From Sipunculus nudus (lineage: Eukaryota; Annelida; Sipuncula; Golfingiida; Sipunculidae), in the NCBI GenBank assembly GCA_026874595.1, contig CM049306.1, positions 34,242,019 to 34,306,018 on the forward strand: DNA of 64,000 nt, written 5' to 3'. Below are positions 60,336 to 64,000 of this stretch, piece after piece (positions within the stretch are counted from its first letter, which is position 1; every line of letters begins with the position of its first letter). The position numbers and the translations under genes are program-made. The notes below the pieces were generated by a model. It was not told where the DNA came from. It saw only the letters and a program-made list of their open reading frames with translations, and did no database searches.

Positions 60336-61640
60336 CTACTTTGCTCAGGTTTTCACAACAGAAGATGAAGAGCTCTTTAGCATTCCTAATTTTAGCTTGA
60401 CCTCTGGTAACAGCAACAGTCGTTGTATTTTTAACAATTGCAGCCAAGCCATCTGCAGCAGAATTACCATGGCTGCTTTCAAAATAGTGTATGGTTAAGG
60501 AAATGTCATGGTCTTGCTGAGTGAAGGAGATGTCCGCAAAACTTGTCCTTCCACGATATTGTGATGCACAGCAATCAGAGAAAACATGCTCTGAAACAAT
60601 GCCATATTTCCCTTCTAGAAAGTGATTAGTGTGCTGCATAACAGTCTCCACTGCCGCAGCATCATGCTTTGGATCATCTGATATACAAAATATTGCCTCA
60701 GTGTGTGTTGGCTTTGGACTTTTCTCATGGAAGGCATTGACAAATACCATGACGGGGTGGATTGTGGCTTGTGTCTGAGCCCAGTGGTACGATTGCACTT
60801 CATTTTGCATTGAGCAGGCATAATTTTCAGCAAAATCTATAACCAGTACAGCTGATTTTGGTGGCATGTCCTTCTTAGACAGACAAAACTGGTTTTGCTG
60901 CCATGCACTTCTGAATAAATGACCTGAGAACAACTTTATATGATCAATAAGCATCTTCACTAAATGTTTCCTGGAACATGTGCCTGTAATAAGCCTAAGC
61001 ACTTTTGACTTCTTCTTTACAGGTTTGGGTTAGCCCTTGGTCCTTACTGACCTTTCCACTTCTACCATCTTCCATTCATCAAATTTAACTTCTGGGTCAT
61101 CAGCAGAGGTTAAAACAGATGCGTACCATTCTGTTAGCTTAGTATTTTCTCAGCTGGAGCAGCAGCGGTCTATACATTCTTTTTCTGGAAAGCCAGGATC
61201 ATCATACGGGCAAAGTGTCTTCTTTGATAGATCTTCAACAGAATGAATACGCAGATTGCTCACATTTGGTAACTGTAAATTTAGAACCTTCAGTTTCAGT
61301 CGCATATTTTCACATTTTATGCAACAACACACGCTTCTCTCCATAGCCTTCTGGTGCCTTACACATTGGGGCTTAAGCTGTATAAACTTAACATATCCAA
61401 TTTTAACACTTGGGAATTTTACTCTAAATTTCTGAAATGCCTCCATGTAGCTACACTCCAAAACATGGAACGGCTGGCCCTTCTTTACTTGTTTCTTGAG
61501 AGGCACCACACGTGAAATCTCCATTGACATCCAGAGGTTTTGGACCTCCATGACAACTTCTTTTAGAATGGAGTCCTTTCGTTTTTTCCTAGGTAAGATA
61601 GAAGATTTCTTCTGAACTTTTCCCCCTATGCCAAGACTTG
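60336..61640 (-). pseudogene. transposase gene, exon B (catalytic core) with two nonsense codons
   Basis: One frame runs from about 61640 to the donor AAAGTAG/GTAAGC at 60335, interrupted by TGA at 61150-61152 and TAA at 61030-61032. In order it shows a QPFHVLECSYMEAF..F segment, a cysteine-rich stretch (VCCCIKC, then CPYDD...CIDRCC) likely to bind zinc, then HIKLFSGHLFRSAWQQNQF, AVLVIDFAENYACSMQNE (first Asp, near 60836), TIHPVMVFV, ISDDPKHDA, VFSDCCASQYRGRTSF (second Asp, near 60575) and HYFESSHGNSAADGLAAIVK (Glu or Asp as third ligand). This D-D-E/D pattern and the SHG..A.DG signature belong to a widespread, mostly unannotated animal transposase-like family. The sequence reads coherently on both sides of each stop, so the breaks are recent. 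The phase at the exon A junction does not match, suggesting one further small indel. Confidence 0.78.
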
Positions 61641-61691
61641 CTGCAAAATTGAATTAAGCCCATACTTTGATACACTGGTACAGGCACTTAC

Positions 61692-62456
61692 CAGTAAATT
61701 GTAATGTTTTCTTTTCTCTTCTGTCATCTTCTCACGCATTGTGCTTATGCTATTCTTCACTGATTTTGCAAGAAAGTCATCTGCTAACTTCCTCCTTACA
61801 CCTATCTTTCGGAGCTGCTTCTGCTTTTTAGGAGTGGCTTGATCAACAATATTGGCAACTACAGATGCAAATGTCCGGGAAGATTTTGGTAAGGTGGACT
61901 GTGCTTTAACAGTACTCCTATAAATGGCAGCTCTGCTTGCTGACGGTTTCATTGTATCCACTTCACTTATACTTGGAGGACCTTTCTGTTTGGCTTTAAC
62001 TTCTCGTTGTCTTGTTGTTCTCCTTCTGTTTGTTTCCTTCTGCTTGACACTTGACTTCTTCTGACTGCTCATTCTTTCCTTGCTCTTTCTTTTCTTCTCT
62101 GCCATATAAAGCCTTTTTTCGTCATTGGTCATATCTTTATATCGCTTTCCATGTGATGAATGTTCGTCAAAAGACGTCCTTCTTCTATGTTTTCTTTTGG
62201 CCATAGCCCACTTTTTCCTGCATTTTTTCATCTTTACCTCTGAAGGGACAGTGCCTGAAATAGATAAAACATAAGCTTCTCTTTTTCTTCTGGCATCTTT
62301 TGCGAAATATCTTTTATACCCTTCTGGGTCAGATCCATAAAGCTTTCTACGGGATTTAGCAGCAGCACTTCTACCAGTAATAGGTAGTTTTGGTGCCTGT
62401 TTTCTACAAGTAACAGTTTTTCTCTGTCTCAGGTTTTTATTACAATCAAACTTCAA
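61692..62456 (-). CDS. transposase gene, exon A (basic N-terminal region)
   Basis: The frame is open for 276 codons. A consensus donor CTG/GTAAGT at 61691 cuts it after HYNLL, leaving about 255 codons. The peptide is very basic (clusters such as KKRKSKER, RRRTTRQREVKAK and AMAKRKHRRR), as expected for a DNA-binding and nuclear-targeting N-terminus. GYKRYFAKDARRKREAY and the TPKKQKQLRKIGVRRKLA segment match the arrangement I know from relatives. The start is probably a splice acceptor near 62450, since an in-frame TGA lies just upstream and the first codon is TTG, so the true initiator exon is further right and not located. No nonsense codon occurs in this exon. Confidence 0.62.
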
Positions 62457-62823
62457 ACTTCAGGAGATGAGCCTGTTGTACATGGTCTGCTTTACAATAT
62501 TATTACTAAGTGGTCAGAGTCTGAAATGAGATATAGGATTTTTATTACCATACAGTTCGGTGTGCATAAAAAAATATTACACTAAAGTTGTTATACCAAG
62601 TAACTTTAGTATAATATTAAAAAATGAAGACTGTGCTGTTGGCAATATAATTAGTTCTTGAGATCACAGTCCCCCAACACCAGCTAAACCACCAGTGCAG
62701 TTCAATTCTTGATTTCTAAAACAGAAGCCACTAACACAAGCACATGCACCAAGACAGCAATCTGCAAAGACAAGTGAAGCATTTTTCAAAAACAAATTGA
62801 AACCCAAAAGTGGATTGTCAAAT

Positions 62824-63162
62824 ATACGGAGAAGACATTTTAGCATTGAAACTGTATTAGTAGTGTCAGTCCAGTATTAAAAAGAGCTGTCCAGAATTAT
62901 AATATGTCTGATAAATCTTGATGATGATAGAAATATCTGAGTAAAGGTTATACCCATTTCCGGAGAAGACATCATTTTGACGGACAAGTATACATACTTC
63001 AGATGAATGAATGTCACACATAACTTACAGCCAATGCTAAACTAAGGGTAACTGGGTTGACATGACAATATATATTTCTACAAAATAAGAGTACCCTTTT
63101 CTTAAAGTTTTTCATTTGTGCTGTTTAATACACATTTTAAGATTACATTTCCGGAGATGACA
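62824..63162 (+). repeat. right subterminal repeat copies
   Basis: ACGGAGAAGACA at 62824, TTTCCGGAGAAGACA at 62957 and TTTCCGGAGATGACA at 63148 are the same motif as on the left, in the same orientation. The last two are followed by TTTTGACGGACAA and TTTGACGGGCAA. Confidence 0.75.
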
Positions 63163-63526
63163 ATCTTTGACGGGCAATTAGGCCAATTAGAAAAAGGTAT
63201 AGGAAATTCCACCATCGATCATTAGTCCTAAACTTTTGACACCATCAGACAGTATAGTTTCTGTAGTGATATAAACACCATTCCCAAGGCCAGTTTTCAG
63301 TCTCCAATTTTATTTGTGATGGATTGAATTAAGCATTTTACAGAGTGAAACATGCTTTTGTCAAAAATATGACCATTAAACAGTCGTGTAGAAAATATTT
63401 TTACTTCTTCACAAAAGAAATTTTCGCTGCAGGTCTTCCGTCTCAAGTACGTCAAATCCACATGCATTAGACTCAGGATGGGCCATTTTTTTATCCTACA
63501 GGATAGCTTATAATCCCCCACATCAG

Positions 63527-63556
63527 TTTGGTACCCTGATTGTGAAACAGCTCATA
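63527..63556 (-). repeat. right terminal inverted repeat
   Basis: On the minus strand it begins TATGAGCTGTTTCACAA and continues TCAGGGTACCAAA. It is the partner of 57749-57778. Confidence 0.85.
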
Positions 63557-64000
63557 TAGGACTGAATGCACTTTACACACAACTCAGTGAATCGAACAAT
63601 GTTACATCCCGGTGTCACGTGTGCGTGTTGCAATTACACTTTGTACTTAATCAGCAGCACGTCTTGTGGTCATATGATTAAAAACAGAGTAAACAAAGAG
63701 TAAACAAACAGAGTAAACAGTGCCGTATACTGTCATAACGGACTCGGCGTTTATTTATGTGTATCATCAGTGTATTAGCATGTGGAGCGCCTCTCCAGAG
63801 GATGAAAGTACCTTCTCTCTTTAATTTATTGATTTGTTTTGTTAACACATGTCTTAGTCCTTTTTGGAGTGTACGTGTGCAAGGATTCAGCCAGTTGGTT
63901 TAACAGTTCAAAGACTCCGTACGTTCACATCTTTACCGGTGTGTGACAGTGACACAACAATATGTATCTGGTAAAAGTCGATTATGAAAACAGTTCCTTT
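63557..64000. other. flank without gene; short AAACAGAGT repeat
   Basis: A small tandem of ACAGAGTAAAC / AAGAGTAAAC lies at about 63684-63720. No coding sequence is recognised to the end of the window. Confidence 0.5.

Larger units (their letters stand above)
57749..63556 (-). mobile_element. 5.8-kb DNA transposon with 30-bp terminal inverted repeats and a broken transposase gene
   Basis: The left end (57749-57778) begins TATGGGCTGTTTCACAA. The right end read on the minus strand (63556-63527) begins TATGAGCTGTTTCACAA. The 30-bp ends agree at 26 positions and both carry GGTACC at positions 22-27. If the element proper starts at TGRGCTG, both flanks are TA (57749-57750 and 63555-63556), a possible 2-bp target duplication. 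Between the ends lie a 56-bp tandem duplication, six subterminal motif copies and a minus-strand multi-exon gene with an RNase-H-like D...D...E/D transposase core. TIRs, subterminal repeats and transposase together make the call strong. The superfamily is not assigned. Confidence 0.85.

Noticed and set aside
62664-62846. 60-codon cysteine-containing minus frame as first exon of the transposase gene
   Set aside because: It overlaps a subterminal repeat copy and ends in a stop without a clear donor in phase with exon A.

Overview
The window looks like intergenic or intronic nuclear DNA from an AT-rich animal genome that is dense in transposons. It has no bacterial-style gene layout. Open frames are short, and the coding signals that survive are exon-sized, with GT/AG boundaries. 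The repeat types suggest a marine invertebrate, most likely a bivalve mollusc: a TTAGCTCAGCTGA-bounded 157-bp tandem unit, GCCTCCGCC-ended miniature elements, tRNA-headed SINEs, palindromic ATCTCGT elements, and 20-32 bp minisatellites that stay open in several frames. That placement rests on remembered repeat style, not on a search. No complete host gene was recognised.

Left third (1-24,000). Decayed non-LTR retrotransposon pieces lie at 936-2290 (minus). A long-TIR miniature element at 4,764-6,092 was split by a solo LTR. Copies of several miniature families follow, with a 157-bp tandem array at 12.3-14.3 kb, SINE copies at 15.7-19.0 kb, a 20-bp-type degenerate array at 19.7-20.4 kb and a 249-bp triplicate at 20.9-21.6 kb.

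Middle (24,000-47,000). A convincing host terminal exon is at 23,969-24,072. Further repeat copies follow. A 5'-truncated LINE with a reverse transcriptase domain (34.5-36.26 kb) is followed at its (AATC)n tail by a 2.4-kb minisatellite of a 32-bp unit (36.26-38.70 kb). SINEs and a minus-strand solo LTR come next.

Right third (47,000-64,000). An 8-bp-TSD miniature hAT-like element is at 46.9-47.2 kb. A possible small promoter and ORF lie at 47.5-47.9 kb. Two more LTR copies and a LINE 3' remnant follow. The main find is at 57,749-63,556: a 5.8-kb DNA transposon with 30-bp terminal inverted repeats, a subterminal motif repeated three times near each end, and a multi-exon transposase-like gene on the minus strand. 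That gene has an apparent D...D...E/D core and is broken by two in-frame nonsense codons.

The LTR family occurs four times (5.1, 45.9, 49.4 and 56.2 kb) with no gag-pol between copies. Most sequence here is therefore solo LTRs, non-autonomous elements and tandem arrays built on them.
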